NCBI GenBank assembly: GCA_900554315.1
Contig: USGP01000004.1
Span: 10,362 to 74,361, forward strand
Length of the DNA: 64,000 nt
Reading direction: 5' to 3'
From: an uncultured Mycoplasmatota bacterium
GTDB taxonomy: Bacteria > Bacillota_I > Bacilli_A > RF39 > UBA660
Made by a program: the position numbers and the translations under genes. The notes beneath the pieces are model-generated. The model searched no databases, had not been told where the DNA came from, and saw only the letters and a program-made list of their open reading frames with translations. Shown piece after piece: positions 16,926-26,467 of the stretch (positions within the stretch are counted from its first letter, which is position 1; each line of letters starts with the position of its first letter).

Positions 16926-18059
16926 CTTCTCTTTGGCTAGTCCATTTTCTACACTAACACGTTGTACAATGGTTAATGCAGCAATTAAACAAATTGTAAA
17001 ACTTCCTCCATAACTCATAAATGGTAATGGTACACCAGTCATTGGCATCATTCCAAAGATTCCCATTAAATTAATTACTATATGAAGGAAAATATAAACT
17101 GCTACTCCATAACATAGGAGTGCTCCTCGATTCGTTGGACTATCACGTCCTATTTTTAATATTCTATATAGTAAAAACATATATAAAAGTATAATTCCAA
17201 CACCAGATATTACACCTAATTCTTCTACTATAATAGCGAAGATAAAATCTGTATATGGTTCTGGTAAATATAGATACTTTTGTGTAGAGTTTCCTAACCC
17301 CACTCCTGTTAGTCCACCATTATTAATTGCGATATAACAATTGCAGACTTGGTTTCCTGTTGTCAGTAATTTATCACAGGGATTTGAAAAATCAAAACGT
17401 TCTAATTGTCTAGATTGTAATAAAGACTTTCCTGCTCCTAAGAAAATAATTCCAGCAAATATAATGAGTCCTAAGACTCCAAAAATTGTTTTTACTTTTA
17501 TTTCTTTTAAGACAGGAGATGCTAAAAACATAACTCCTACAATTACTGTATATATAATAGCTGTTCCTAAGTCTGGTTGAACAAATATTAATAATGCAAT
17601 AATGGCACAAATTCCTAATGGAAATAAACTTTTTCCATAACCTGTAATTTTTTTATTCTTTTCATAGTATCTTGCGAGCCATACGATAGTAATTACTTTT
17701 GCAAATTCACTGGGCTGGATACTGATAACTCCTAAATCATACCAAGAAATGGCCTGGTTTTTTGCTTGTCCTATAATTAATAAACATAATAAACTGATTA
17801 TAATAATGATTAAAAATCCCCAGGAGAATACTCCGTATGCTTTGGTTGTAAATTTAATCATTATGAGGGACATGACTAGTCCAGCCAGTAAGAAGGCTGC
17901 TTGTTTTAAAAAGTAGTTATAGGGACTTACAGCATGTGACATGTATGCTGTTACATTAGAGGCAGAAAACACCATAATAAGTCCTATGATAAAAAGCAAG
18001 ACAGAAACTATCAATAGTGGCTTGTCTACATATTTGATGATTTTTTTCGTCTCTATCAC
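16908..18059 (-). CDS. ftsW: SEDS glycosyltransferase FtsW-like
   Basis: Polytopic peptidoglycan polymerase working with a class B PBP at the septum. About ten membrane segments over 383 residues. Conserved signatures: MVFSASN in segment 1, VISIQPSEFAK, VQPDLGTA, the catalytic Asp in PYTDFIFA, and PMTGVPLPFMSYGGS. The FSAS motif and overall pattern favour FtsW over RodA; a second SEDS gene at 61690 looks more like RodA. Start is GTG at 18059 after AGGATGGGGA. It is not in the mraZ cluster but is probably the partner of the PBP at 3287-5455. Confidence 0.88.
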   Translation of the reverse strand: MIETKKIIKYVDKPLLIVSVLLFIIGLIMVFSASNVTAYMSHAVSPYNYFLKQAAFLLAGLVMSLIMIKFTTKAYGVFSWGFLIIIIISLLCLLIIGQAKNQAISWYDLGVISIQPSEFAKVITIVWLARYYEKNKKITGYGKSLFPLGICAIIALLIFVQPDLGTAIIYTVIVGVMFLASPVLKEIKVKTIFGVLGLIIFAGIIFLGAGKSLLQSRQLERFDFSNPCDKLLTTGNQVCNCYIAINNGGLTGVGLGNSTQKYLYLPEPYTDFIFAIIVEELGVISGVGIILLYMFLLYRILKIGRDSPTNRGALLCYGVAVYIFLHIVINLMGIFGMMPMTGVPLPFMSYGGSFTICLIAALTIVQRVSVENGLAKEKPEKDK

Positions 18060-18191
18060 TCCCCATCCTATAATATATAATATATCATATTTTTCTTTGT
18101 TTTGCTAATTTAACTTTTTCCTGGTTTCTTTTTATGAACAAATTTTGTCAATTTACATAACTTATATTAGATTATGTAAAGGAGGCTATCT

Positions 18192-18347
18192 ATGTATTCT
18201 TATGGAATGAATGGTAGTGGTTGCTACCAATATAATCAAATGCCATATTATCCTTATTATGGAACAAATAACAATTCTAATTATGCTATTATATTGGTGT
18301 TATTTATTTTATTAGTTATTGTTATTGGTTCTCGTTTTACAGCTTAA
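18192..18347 (+). CDS. YjcZ-like sporulation miniprotein, 51 residues
   Basis: This small gene was found by direct reading. The protein has a Tyr/Asn/Gly-rich N-terminus (about 1-30) and a C-terminal hydrophobic segment AIILVLFILLVIVIGSRF. That segment matches the pattern of the YjcZ/YhfH-type sporulation miniprotein family, whose members end with ALIVVLFILLIIVG. A strong SD AAAGGAGG at 18179-18186 precedes the ATG and a strong terminator follows, so it is a complete one-gene unit. A membrane-inserted role in the spore or mother cell is inferred from the family. Confidence 0.8.
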   Translation: MYSYGMNGSGCYQYNQMPYYPYYGTNNNSNYAIILVLFILLVIVIGSRFTA

Positions 18348-18354
18348 GTATTGT

Positions 18355-18390
18355 AAAAACGTATAATTTTATACGTTTTTATTTTTTTTC
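18355..18390. terminator. Terminator after the YjcZ-like gene
   Basis: Perfect AAAACGTATA/TATACGTTTT inverted repeat (18355-18380) with T runs on the plus strand and A before it, so it may work in both directions. Confidence 0.85.
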
Positions 18391-18443
18391 TTTATTTTTC
18401 AAGCTTTTTCTGATAAACTATACTTGCATAAAGAGGTGGTAAC

Positions 18444-18992
18444 ATGCTTAAAACAAAAGATATTTTAGATGAGAAAGATAAGCGTTTAAGAATGATTAGT
18501 AAAGATGTAGAATTTCCTCTTACGAAAAAAGATAAAGATTTAATTCATACAATGATACAATATTTACATGATTCTCAAATTGAAGAATTATCTGAAAAAT
18601 ATGACTTACGACCTGGTATGGGAATGTCTGCTATTCAGTTAGGTGTTCCTAAAAGAATGTTTGTTGTTGTCAATGAAATTGATGAGGGTGAATTTGAAAC
18701 TTACGTTTTAATTAATCCTAAAATTATTAGTAATTCTGTTGAGAAAATTTATGTTGAAATGGGTGAAGGTTGTCTATCTGTTAATCGTGAGGTAGAAGGA
18801 ATTGTTCCAAGATATGCAAGAGTTACTATGGAAGCTTATGATATGGAAGGAAGAAAAGTGCATATTAGAGCACGTGAAGAACTTGCTATTTGTTTCCAAC
18901 ATGAGCTTGATCATTTAAATGGAATCTTATTTTTCGATCATATTGATAAAAAAGATCCTTTCAAAGGAAAGGATCAATATAGAGCTATTTAA
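18444..18992 (+). CDS. def: Peptide deformylase
   Basis: Removes the N-formyl group from nascent proteins at the ribosome exit. All three metal/active-site motifs are intact: GMGMSAIQ (58-65, Ser replacing the common Ala), EGCLS (108-112) and QHELDH (152-157). At 182 residues with the longer insert between motifs it is a type II, Bacillus-like Def. SD AAGAGGTGG precedes the ATG. Its 3' end overlaps by 8 bases the 3' end of the convergent peptidase gene. Confidence 0.96.
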   Translation: MLKTKDILDEKDKRLRMISKDVEFPLTKKDKDLIHTMIQYLHDSQIEELSEKYDLRPGMGMSAIQLGVPKRMFVVVNEIDEGEFETYVLINPKIISNSVEKIYVEMGEGCLSVNREVEGIVPRYARVTMEAYDMEGRKVHIRAREELAICFQHELDHLNGILFFDHIDKKDPFKGKDQYRAI

Positions 18993-20442
18993 GCTCCTTT
19001 TTTTTGATGTTATTTTCTGGTTTTGCTTTTAGAGATAATTCCTGTAATACTTCTTCTGTTGTCATGTCACATACTCGTGGACAAATAGAGAGCATGGTTG
19101 AAGTTACATCTTCTCTTTCTCTTAAATCCAATGTATATTTATTTCCTACAATATAAGGACAGGTTGTATACAAAATGTTTGGTTTTGTTAATAAAGTAAC
19201 GGTATCCATATCAATATAGGAACTCGCTATTTCTTCTATTGATTTATGGCATTCCTTTTCAAAAGAAAAATCAGGATTCTTTCTCTTCATTTTTCTTTCT
19301 AAATCTTGTACCTCTTCTATTTCTTTTTCTAGTGTTACTTCTTCCCCTTTTAGTCTTTTTTCTATTCTTTCTACAATACTTTCTATATCCATGCAATATT
19401 TGCTAGTTTCTGATAAGCGCATGGTTATTCGCTTTTTAATTTCTTCTTCGGAATAATTTTTTTCTTTTAAAAAGTCACACATAGCATACTCAAAAAAGAT
19501 ACTTGGTAGCTCAGTTAAAATAGATGGTGTTTTTCCAGATGGCTCTTTATTTTTTAAACACATATAATGAACAAATTCATGAATAAAATTTACACTATCT
19601 GCTAAAGTATATTCCCATGGTGTATATATGTACCAATCACCATTAGTATTAAATGTTTGCCAATTTAATTCCTTTTTGTTTCTCAGTCTTTTATCATTTT
19701 TATCTTCTATTATTTTATTATCTTTTTGTAAAGTTAGGAATTCTTGATACCAGGTTAATGTTGGATCTATTTTTATTAAAAATTCTGAAATTAAAGAAAA
19801 ACTCTTTTCTTTAGAAATATATTGGTTTAACGCTTCTAAATTTGTTATTTCTTCTCTCTTACTCTCTTCATCTATTATGTTATTTAACCATGTTATCAAG
19901 GATAAAATATTAGTACTGTTATCTTCTTGTTGCAGTCTTTGTATTTGAATATCTAATAATAAATTTAATAAGTCTTCTCGATAAGTTTTTTGATACCAAT
20001 CAAAAATTTTATCTTCTATTTCTTTTCTTTCTCCATGCGTATATTTATAATAGCCTGCAAAGTCTTTTGTTTTCTTAACGTAAGTCCAAACAGATAAAGT
20101 ATGTAACATTTTTCTGTCAAAAGGAAAATCATATATATCTTTTAGCAATCTTTCTTTCCATAAATATAAAAGAATAAATTTTTGATCTTCTTCATTTATA
20201 GGTGAAGAATTTAAAAACTCTTGAGCGTTATCTATTGATATATCTTTTAAATGTTCTAATAGGTCTTCCGGAGCTTTTATAAACATTTCACATTTTTTAT
20301 CAGTTAAACTAATTTTATTTCCGTTTAAAAAGAAAGAAAAAAAGTCTTTGTTATCTTCTAGATATTCTTTTAAATAAAATGCTAATTTTTCTGTTGATTG
20401 ATCATATTCAATCGGTATTACTTGTGTTTTGAGGATAGACAT
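18985..20442 (-). CDS. M3-like zinc peptidase paralogue 3
   Basis: Third of three tandem paralogues of about 480 residues. It has no signal peptide, so it is cytosolic. Residues 1-45 share with the others a VIPIEYD start and a FFLNGNKISL stretch. The zinc motif HEFVH at about 288-292 sits after YIYTPWEYTLADSVNFI and is followed by ILTELPSIFFE, whose Glu residues would supply the third zinc ligand. This layout matches M3 oligopeptidases (PepF: HExxH, then AE-x(2)-STFNE), though identity is low. The start ATG at 20442 lies within the end of the preceding paralogue, with SD AGGAGG at 20451-20456, so translation is coupled. Substrate unknown. Confidence 0.75.
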   Translation of the reverse strand: MSILKTQVIPIEYDQSTEKLAFYLKEYLEDNKDFFSFFLNGNKISLTDKKCEMFIKAPEDLLEHLKDISIDNAQEFLNSSPINEEDQKFILLYLWKERLLKDIYDFPFDRKMLHTLSVWTYVKKTKDFAGYYKYTHGERKEIEDKIFDWYQKTYREDLLNLLLDIQIQRLQQEDNSTNILSLITWLNNIIDEESKREEITNLEALNQYISKEKSFSLISEFLIKIDPTLTWYQEFLTLQKDNKIIEDKNDKRLRNKKELNWQTFNTNGDWYIYTPWEYTLADSVNFIHEFVHYMCLKNKEPSGKTPSILTELPSIFFEYAMCDFLKEKNYSEEEIKKRITMRLSETSKYCMDIESIVERIEKRLKGEEVTLEKEIEEVQDLERKMKRKNPDFSFEKECHKSIEEIASSYIDMDTVTLLTKPNILYTTCPYIVGNKYTLDLREREDVTSTMLSICPRVCDMTTEEVLQELSLKAKPENNIKKKELK

Positions 20443-21880
20443 CTTTTATTCCTCCTAATTTCTTTTCTTTGCCTTGTTCTCTTTCAAAAATAGCTGTTTC
20501 GATTTCTTCTGGGGTTAATATTTCTATATTTTTACTAAGTTCTATCATCATAGGAATTATATTTTCTCCTTGATAGTATCTATCTAAAGCTTCTTTACAG
20601 TAATAGATTCCTAATACATATTTTAAACTATCCGTATAATGAAACGGCTCTTCTATTATCAGTTGATTTCGTTCATCACAATTTTCATTTGCCAGCATTT
20701 TTTTTAGATTTTCAGAATCATCTTCTGATAGATCTCCAGCTTCCAATAACATATTAATTTCTTGTTCCTGGCTAATTGGTTCTTGTTTTGATAATACTTC
20801 TATTAAATACATGATATCTTGAATATCATAAGCAAGGGCTGAAGATGAGTTTAGGCGATTTCTTTTTATTTTGTCTACTTCTTCTTTTGGATAGTTTTTG
20901 GATATTAAAAAGTCACACATTAGAGTTTCAAAAAAGATAGGAACTATTTCTGTTAAAATATTTCCTTTTTCATTATCATAAATGCATTTCTCTTCTTTTT
21001 CCATATAATGAAAAAACTCGTGAATTAAAGCAACCGCATCGTTAATTGTGTTAGTCCAAGGCATATAAATATACTTACTACCATCATTGGCTGTAATTGT
21101 TTGTGGAATATTTTCATCTTTGTTGTTTTCTACTATTTTTTTATTACTTATAATACGATTTTCTTTTTGGAGTTGGAAAAAGTCTTGTAATAAGTTTAAA
21201 GAAGGATCAATTCTTTGAAGAAATTCTTGACATAAAGCAATTGATTCATTAGGTGTCATAGGAAAAGTTATGTTTATTTCTTCTTCTATTCCTTCTCCTA
21301 ATCTTGTAACATCTTCTGCAATAAAGTAAGTTTGGTCTATTACATTTCCTATTTCTTGATTAAAATATTGAAAATAATAATTATTTAATTGCATTACAAT
21401 TTCTAATAATAGGTAATTCGTTAATTGATAGCGATATGTTTCCATTAACCAGTTTTGAATATTTTCTTTTGTTGCGGTTGATGGATGATTCAAATACTCT
21501 TTTAGTCCTTGATAATCTTTTTTATGGTGAAAATAATCATAAACTCCTGCTACTTCTCTAATTCTACTATATTTAAAATCTTCTGTTTCTCTGCTATTCC
21601 AATAATAAGTGACTTCTGGTTGTTCCTCTTCACTTAGATAATTTTCTCTTAAAAATCCAGTAGCATCATAAGCACTAATTCCATCTAAGTACTTTAGAAT
21701 TGTTTTTCCTGCTGCTACATAAATAGGAGCACTTTCATCGATTAGACTGATTTTATCTCCTTTTAGAAACACACGAAAGAATTCTGGATTTTTATCTAGC
21801 ATTTTTTCTATTTTTTGAGCTTTTCTTTTGGTCTTTTCATCATATTCTATTGGTACTACCTTTGTTGTTAAAATTGACAT
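20408..21880 (-). CDS. M3-like zinc peptidase paralogue 2
   Basis: Second tandem paralogue, 490 residues, cytosolic. N-terminus TKVVPIEYDE, then FFRVFLKGDKISLIDE. The catalytic region YIYMPWTNTINDAVALI is followed by HEFFH at about 287-291 and ILTEIVPIFFE about 17 residues later, a gluzincin arrangement as in oligoendopeptidase F. It shares more sequence with paralogue 1 than with paralogue 3 in the visible blocks. It starts 13 bases after paralogue 1. Peptide degradation is a family-based inference; nothing indicates what it cuts. Confidence 0.75.
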   Translation of the reverse strand: MSILTTKVVPIEYDEKTKRKAQKIEKMLDKNPEFFRVFLKGDKISLIDESAPIYVAAGKTILKYLDGISAYDATGFLRENYLSEEEQPEVTYYWNSRETEDFKYSRIREVAGVYDYFHHKKDYQGLKEYLNHPSTATKENIQNWLMETYRYQLTNYLLLEIVMQLNNYYFQYFNQEIGNVIDQTYFIAEDVTRLGEGIEEEINITFPMTPNESIALCQEFLQRIDPSLNLLQDFFQLQKENRIISNKKIVENNKDENIPQTITANDGSKYIYMPWTNTINDAVALIHEFFHYMEKEEKCIYDNEKGNILTEIVPIFFETLMCDFLISKNYPKEEVDKIKRNRLNSSSALAYDIQDIMYLIEVLSKQEPISQEQEINMLLEAGDLSEDDSENLKKMLANENCDERNQLIIEEPFHYTDSLKYVLGIYYCKEALDRYYQGENIIPMMIELSKNIEILTPEEIETAIFEREQGKEKKLGGIKDVYPQNTSNTD

Positions 21881-21893
21881 AAAATCCTTCTTT

Positions 21894-23324
21894 CTACTCT
21901 TTTATTTTTTCTTTGGGTGTGGAAAAAGGCTGAACATTTAGTTTTTGTAAACTTTCTTCTAAACTCCAATTTCCTGCCTCTCTAGCAAAATTTAACATGC
22001 TTGATATTTCATCTTTGTCTTCTGCTGCTCTATCTAATAATATTTCTGATATTTTTTGTCCTATTACATAGGGAAAAATAAAGGCTATATACTCTGGATC
22101 TTGTATATACTTTTTATTTCTTTCATCACAGTTAAATTTTAAAATTGTTTGTATTTCTTCTTCTGAATAAACTTCTGGTAATTCTTGTCCAAATAATGTT
22201 AGTTCGTCCTGTGGTGTAATTTCTCCCTTTTCTAAAATTGTTTTTTCTAGGAGTATAGCATCATATATATCTTGAGCATTTTTAGCAATAGTTACCCTTC
22301 TATTAAACATTAAACTTCCTACCACTTCATTTGGATATTTTTTAGCAAGTAAATAATAGTAGAATAACTCTTCAAAAAAGATTGGTGCTAATTCTGTTAA
22401 AGGATATGTATATTGCTCTTTTGTTGTATGCATTTTTGTATAATAATGAAAGAACTCATGGACAGAGGTTGCAGCATCATCTATGGTATTGGTCCAAGGC
22501 ATATAGATAAATGGTGGATCAGCATTGATTAAACCTGGACTTCCTGTTATATCTTCTTCACTTAATCTTTCATCATTGGAATCTGATACCCAGACATCAT
22601 CTTTTTCCATTTGTTCAGCAAAAGAAAGAAGATTTCTTTTTGGGTCCAAACAATATAGAAAATTTTTAAATAAAGAAATAGATTCTTCTTTTGACATTGG
22701 ATAGGTAATTGGGATTTCTTCTAAATATGAATTTTCTATTTCTTTTATTTCACTTGCTAGTTGAAGAATTTGCTCTAGAAGCCTTTCGTCTTCTTCTACC
22801 TTAGACTCTGGAAACTGTTCTATTAATAGACTACTAATGTTATCACTGATGGTTATAGTACTAATGACATATCGATACTCTTTTTTTATCCAAGAAAAAA
22901 TATCTTTTTCTGTTACTTGCGAAGTTTTATGCAGGTAATTATATAAATCTTGCCAAGTTCCATTGTTCCTAAAATAGTCTACAATACCAAATTCGTATAA
23001 ATGTTCGTTGGGCTCAAATTCATATTTTCCATCATATATTTTTGTATACCAATATAGAGCAGTTGCTTCTTTTAATTCGTCTGTCATACCATCATTCATC
23101 ATAGTACTTGCTACAGAAGGAGAAATTCCATCCAAGTGATCAAAAACATCTTTACTCTCTTCTAAATATAATGAGGATTTTTTATCGATAAAACTAATTT
23201 TATTAACTTTTAGAAACACTCGAAAAAAATCACTATTTTGATTGATTATTTTTTGTAATTCTTCTGCTTGTTCTTTATGTTCTTCATCATATTCTATTGG
23301 TACTATTTTTGTTTGCAATAACAC
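21894..23324 (-). CDS. M3-like zinc peptidase paralogue 1 (promoter-proximal)
   Basis: First gene of the tandem set, 476 residues, cytosolic. N-terminus TKIVPIEYDEEH, FFRVFLKVNKISFIDK. FIYMPWTNTIDDAATSV leads into HEFFH at about 289-293, followed by LTELAPIFFEE. The start is GTG at 23324 with an AGGGGGAA SD; no suitable ATG is nearby. A promoter (TTGACG, 17 bases, TAGAAT) lies upstream. Together the three genes form an operon ending at the def gene. They are shorter than PepF (about 600) and lack recognisable PepF N-terminal motifs. Confidence 0.75.
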   Translation of the reverse strand: MLLQTKIVPIEYDEEHKEQAEELQKIINQNSDFFRVFLKVNKISFIDKKSSLYLEESKDVFDHLDGISPSVASTMMNDGMTDELKEATALYWYTKIYDGKYEFEPNEHLYEFGIVDYFRNNGTWQDLYNYLHKTSQVTEKDIFSWIKKEYRYVISTITISDNISSLLIEQFPESKVEEDERLLEQILQLASEIKEIENSYLEEIPITYPMSKEESISLFKNFLYCLDPKRNLLSFAEQMEKDDVWVSDSNDERLSEEDITGSPGLINADPPFIYMPWTNTIDDAATSVHEFFHYYTKMHTTKEQYTYPLTELAPIFFEELFYYYLLAKKYPNEVVGSLMFNRRVTIAKNAQDIYDAILLEKTILEKGEITPQDELTLFGQELPEVYSEEEIQTILKFNCDERNKKYIQDPEYIAFIFPYVIGQKISEILLDRAAEDKDEISSMLNFAREAGNWSLEESLQKLNVQPFSTPKEKIKE

Positions 23325-23346
23325 GGAATATTCCCCCTATGTTTTT

Positions 23347-23379
23347 ATTATTCTAAGACTATTTTAATTTTTCGTCAAT
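23347..23379 (-). promoter_or_regulatory. Promoter of the peptidase operon
   Basis: On the minus strand, TTGACG, 17-base spacer, then TAGAAT, about 25 bases before the GGGGGA SD of the first paralogue. It lies just after the smc terminator. Confidence 0.6.
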
Positions 23380-23402
23380 AAAAAGAGAGTTCTCACTCTC
23401 TA
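23379..23402 (-). terminator. Intrinsic terminator after smc
   Basis: AGAGAGT/ACTCTCT stem (23384-23401) with a short T run on the minus strand, overlapping the smc stop. Confidence 0.75.
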
Positions 23403-26357
23403 TAATGTTTCGATTGCATCATTTAATTTAACACTTACTAATTTAGAAACTCCAGACTCTTGCATCGTAATTCCATATAAAGTGTTGGCATACTCCATTG
23501 TCTTCTTTTTATGGGTAATAATTAAGAATTGTGTTTTATTTTTATAGTGGTCTAGATATTTTCCAAATTGAGCAACGTTTGCTTCATCTAGGGCTGCTTC
23601 TACTTCATCAAATAAACAGAATGGGACTGTTCTAACATTTAATATCGCAAATAATAGTGATATTGCTGTTAGAGTTTTTTCTCCACCTGATAGTAAAGAA
23701 ATAGTTGTTAATTTTTTTCCTGGTGGAGATGCGACAATTTCTACTCCTGTTGTTAATAAATTATCTGGTTCTGTCAATTTTAAATCTGCATTTCCTCCAC
23801 CAAATAATTCTTTAAAGACTTGTTTGAACTCTTTGGTAATCTGTTCAAATGTCGTTTGAAATTCTTCCTTCATGACATCGTCCATCTCATTCATAATTTC
23901 CAATAATGTATCTTCTGCTTTTAATAAGTCTTCTCTTTGATTGGTTAAAAATACATATCTTGTATTTACTCTTTCATATTCTTCTATGGCTGCTAGATTT
24001 ACCATACCAATTCTTTTAATATTAGCTCGATAGACACTTACTTTACTTCTTGCCTCTTCTGGTTCTACATCTAGATGATATTTTTCTTTGGCTTTTTCGA
24101 AGGTCAATTCATATTCTGTATTTAAAGTCTCTAACATGGTATCCATTTTTATTTCAATTCGATTTAAATAAACTTCTTTTTCGTGTAATGTTTTTTCTAA
24201 ATTTCTAAGATTGGCATTTTTTACTTTATCTTGAGCTATTCTTTCTTCTGATTCTCTTTTGATTTCTTCTATATCATTTTTTACTTGTTCTATTCTTACT
24301 TGGATAGATGCTTTTTCAGCATTTAATGTGTGATATTGTTCAATTAATTCTTGTTCTTTATCACTTAATGCATTGTTAGATATGGCATTTAAAGCCTGCC
24401 ACTTTTTTTCTATTTCTTCTAAATAATTTCTTTGTTCTTTGATTTCTGTTGCTTTGGTATCATATTTTTCTTTTATCGTTACTTTATTTTTAGAATCTGT
24501 AAATTCTTCTTCTTCTATAGCTCTTTTTTCTTCTTCTACTTCATCTAATTCTTTTTTGATTTCTTCTAGTTCTTGATTCATTAATGATACTTGTTCTAAC
24601 TGACGCTTTAATTCTTGTTTTAATACGATGATACTTTTTGTTTGATGAATCACAGATCCTCCGGTTAGGCTTCCTCCTACATTCACTACATCTCCATCTA
24701 GGCTTACTACTTTGTAACGTCTATTTGTCTTTTGACTAAGTCTAGTTGCAGAATCTAAATCTTTCGATACAATTACCATACCTAGTTGATTTTCTACTAT
24801 ATTTTGATAGGCTTTATCATATTCCACTAAATCACTTAGCACTCCGATAAAATCTTCATCTTTTTCTAATACTTTTAAAGAATCTTTATCTATATATCTT
24901 GATTTAATAACTGTTAATGGGAAGAAAGTTCCTCTTCCTAAGTGATTATCCTTTAAGAAGTTAATGGCTTTTTTGGCAGATAGTTCATCTGATGTAATGA
25001 TAAAGTTCTTGTTAGCAGCTATTGCAATATTTAAAGCTTTTACATATTCATCTTTGGTATTTAGAATATTACCAATCGTATTATGTATTCCCGTCAAAGA
25101 AGAAGTTTCTAAAACTTTTCTAATTCCGTTTGGTAAATCTCCACCCTCTTCAATTTCTCGTCTTAAACTATTTATTTTATGATTTAGACTAATAATATTT
25201 CTTTCATGGGTTGAATAATCACTTGTTAACATATTTTTCTTGCTGTTTACTTTTTGAAGTTTCTGAGTGCTTGATTGCTCTTTACTATCTACTTTTTTGC
25301 CATCTTCAATAATAACATCTAATTCTGTTTTTAATTTTTGGATAGTTGCTTCTACTTTTGCTTTTTCTTCTAGTGTTTTTCTTAGTTCTTCTTCTACTTG
25401 TTCTTTATCTTGATTTTGTTTATTTCTTTCTTGGAGTAAGTTTTTTTCTCCATTTACTTTTTCTACCATTTCGGTTACTTCTAGAAGTCTTCTTTGTAAA
25501 CTAGATTGTTCTTTTTCTAGTTTTTCTAATTTATTTGCTTGCTCTAAGTCTAGGGCGTCATTTTTAGAAGATTCATTGGATAATTCCATAACTTCTTTTT
25601 CTAATTTTTCTTTTTCTGTCTTTACTCGTTCTAATTCAATACTGGCATTTTCTATATCATATGCTAGTAAAGCAACTTCATAGTTGTCTAACCCTTTTTT
25701 ATTTTCTAAATACATTTGGGCTTTTTCACTTTGTTCTTTTAGAGGTGCGACTTGGTTTTCTAACTCACTAATAATATCATTTACTCTATCAATATTATTA
25801 TGTGTTCTGTCTAATTTACGTAATGCTTCTTCTTTTCTCTTTTTATATTTTAATATTCCAGCGGCTTCTTCAAAGATCGTTCTTCTATCGGTTGGAGAGT
25901 CACTTAATATTTTCTCTACCTCGCCTTGAGAAATAATATTAAAAGATTCTTTTCCCATTCCGGTATCTAATAATAAATTATTAATATCTTTTAATCTACA
26001 TTTTTCACCATTTAAATAATATTCGTTTTCTCCGCTACGATAAACTCTTCTTTTGATTGATAATTCTGTATAAGGAACGTTTAAAAAATGGTCAGAGTTG
26101 TCAAATACTAGTTCTACTGACGCTACATTTAAAGGATTTCTACTTTTACTTCCAGAAAAAATAACTTCACTCATAGAGCCTTCTCCACGAAGGGATTTTA
26201 CAGATTGTTCTCCAAGGACCCATCTAACGGCATCTACAACATTACTTTTTCCTGAACCATTTGGTCCTACTATACAAGTTATTTTGTCATCTAATTTAAT
26301 ATCTAGTTTATCGGCAAAGGATTTAAACCCACTTGCTACTATTTCTTTTAAGTACAT
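23400..26357 (-). CDS. smc: Chromosome segregation protein SMC, short-armed
   Basis: ATPase that organises chromosomes by loop extrusion with ScpA/ScpB. The N-terminal head has Walker A GPNGSGKSNVVDAVRW. A coiled-coil arm leads to the hinge (beginning near residue 408), the returning arm, and the C-terminal head with signature LLSGGEKTLTAISLLF and Walker B FCLFDEVEAALDEANV. I chose the ATG at 26357 (MYLKEIVASGFKSF) because it matches the family N-terminus and has an AGGGTGAAG SD. This gives 985 residues, about 200 fewer than Bacillus subtilis SMC; both arms are shortened. rnc and ftsY, frequent neighbours, are absent. Confidence 0.96.
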   Translation of the reverse strand: MYLKEIVASGFKSFADKLDIKLDDKITCIVGPNGSGKSNVVDAVRWVLGEQSVKSLRGEGSMSEVIFSGSKSRNPLNVASVELVFDNSDHFLNVPYTELSIKRRVYRSGENEYYLNGEKCRLKDINNLLLDTGMGKESFNIISQGEVEKILSDSPTDRRTIFEEAAGILKYKKRKEEALRKLDRTHNNIDRVNDIISELENQVAPLKEQSEKAQMYLENKKGLDNYEVALLAYDIENASIELERVKTEKEKLEKEVMELSNESSKNDALDLEQANKLEKLEKEQSSLQRRLLEVTEMVEKVNGEKNLLQERNKQNQDKEQVEEELRKTLEEKAKVEATIQKLKTELDVIIEDGKKVDSKEQSSTQKLQKVNSKKNMLTSDYSTHERNIISLNHKINSLRREIEEGGDLPNGIRKVLETSSLTGIHNTIGNILNTKDEYVKALNIAIAANKNFIITSDELSAKKAINFLKDNHLGRGTFFPLTVIKSRYIDKDSLKVLEKDEDFIGVLSDLVEYDKAYQNIVENQLGMVIVSKDLDSATRLSQKTNRRYKVVSLDGDVVNVGGSLTGGSVIHQTKSIIVLKQELKRQLEQVSLMNQELEEIKKELDEVEEEKRAIEEEEFTDSKNKVTIKEKYDTKATEIKEQRNYLEEIEKKWQALNAISNNALSDKEQELIEQYHTLNAEKASIQVRIEQVKNDIEEIKRESEERIAQDKVKNANLRNLEKTLHEKEVYLNRIEIKMDTMLETLNTEYELTFEKAKEKYHLDVEPEEARSKVSVYRANIKRIGMVNLAAIEEYERVNTRYVFLTNQREDLLKAEDTLLEIMNEMDDVMKEEFQTTFEQITKEFKQVFKELFGGGNADLKLTEPDNLLTTGVEIVASPPGKKLTTISLLSGGEKTLTAISLLFAILNVRTVPFCLFDEVEAALDEANVAQFGKYLDHYKNKTQFLIITHKKKTMEYANTLYGITMQESGVSKLVSVKLNDAIETL

Positions 26358-26435
26358 ACTCTTCACCCTGTAATTAAGTATACTATAATTTTCAAGGTAA
26401 AACAATGAAAAGTCTTGTTTCTTCTTGTTTTAACA

Positions 26436-26463
26436 TAAAAAAATCATTCTTTCGAATGATTTT
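26436..26463 (-). terminator. Intrinsic terminator
   Basis: ATCATTC/GAATGAT stem (26443-26460) with T run on the minus strand. It separates the 516-residue gene from smc. Confidence 0.85.
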
Positions 26464-26467
26464 ATTT

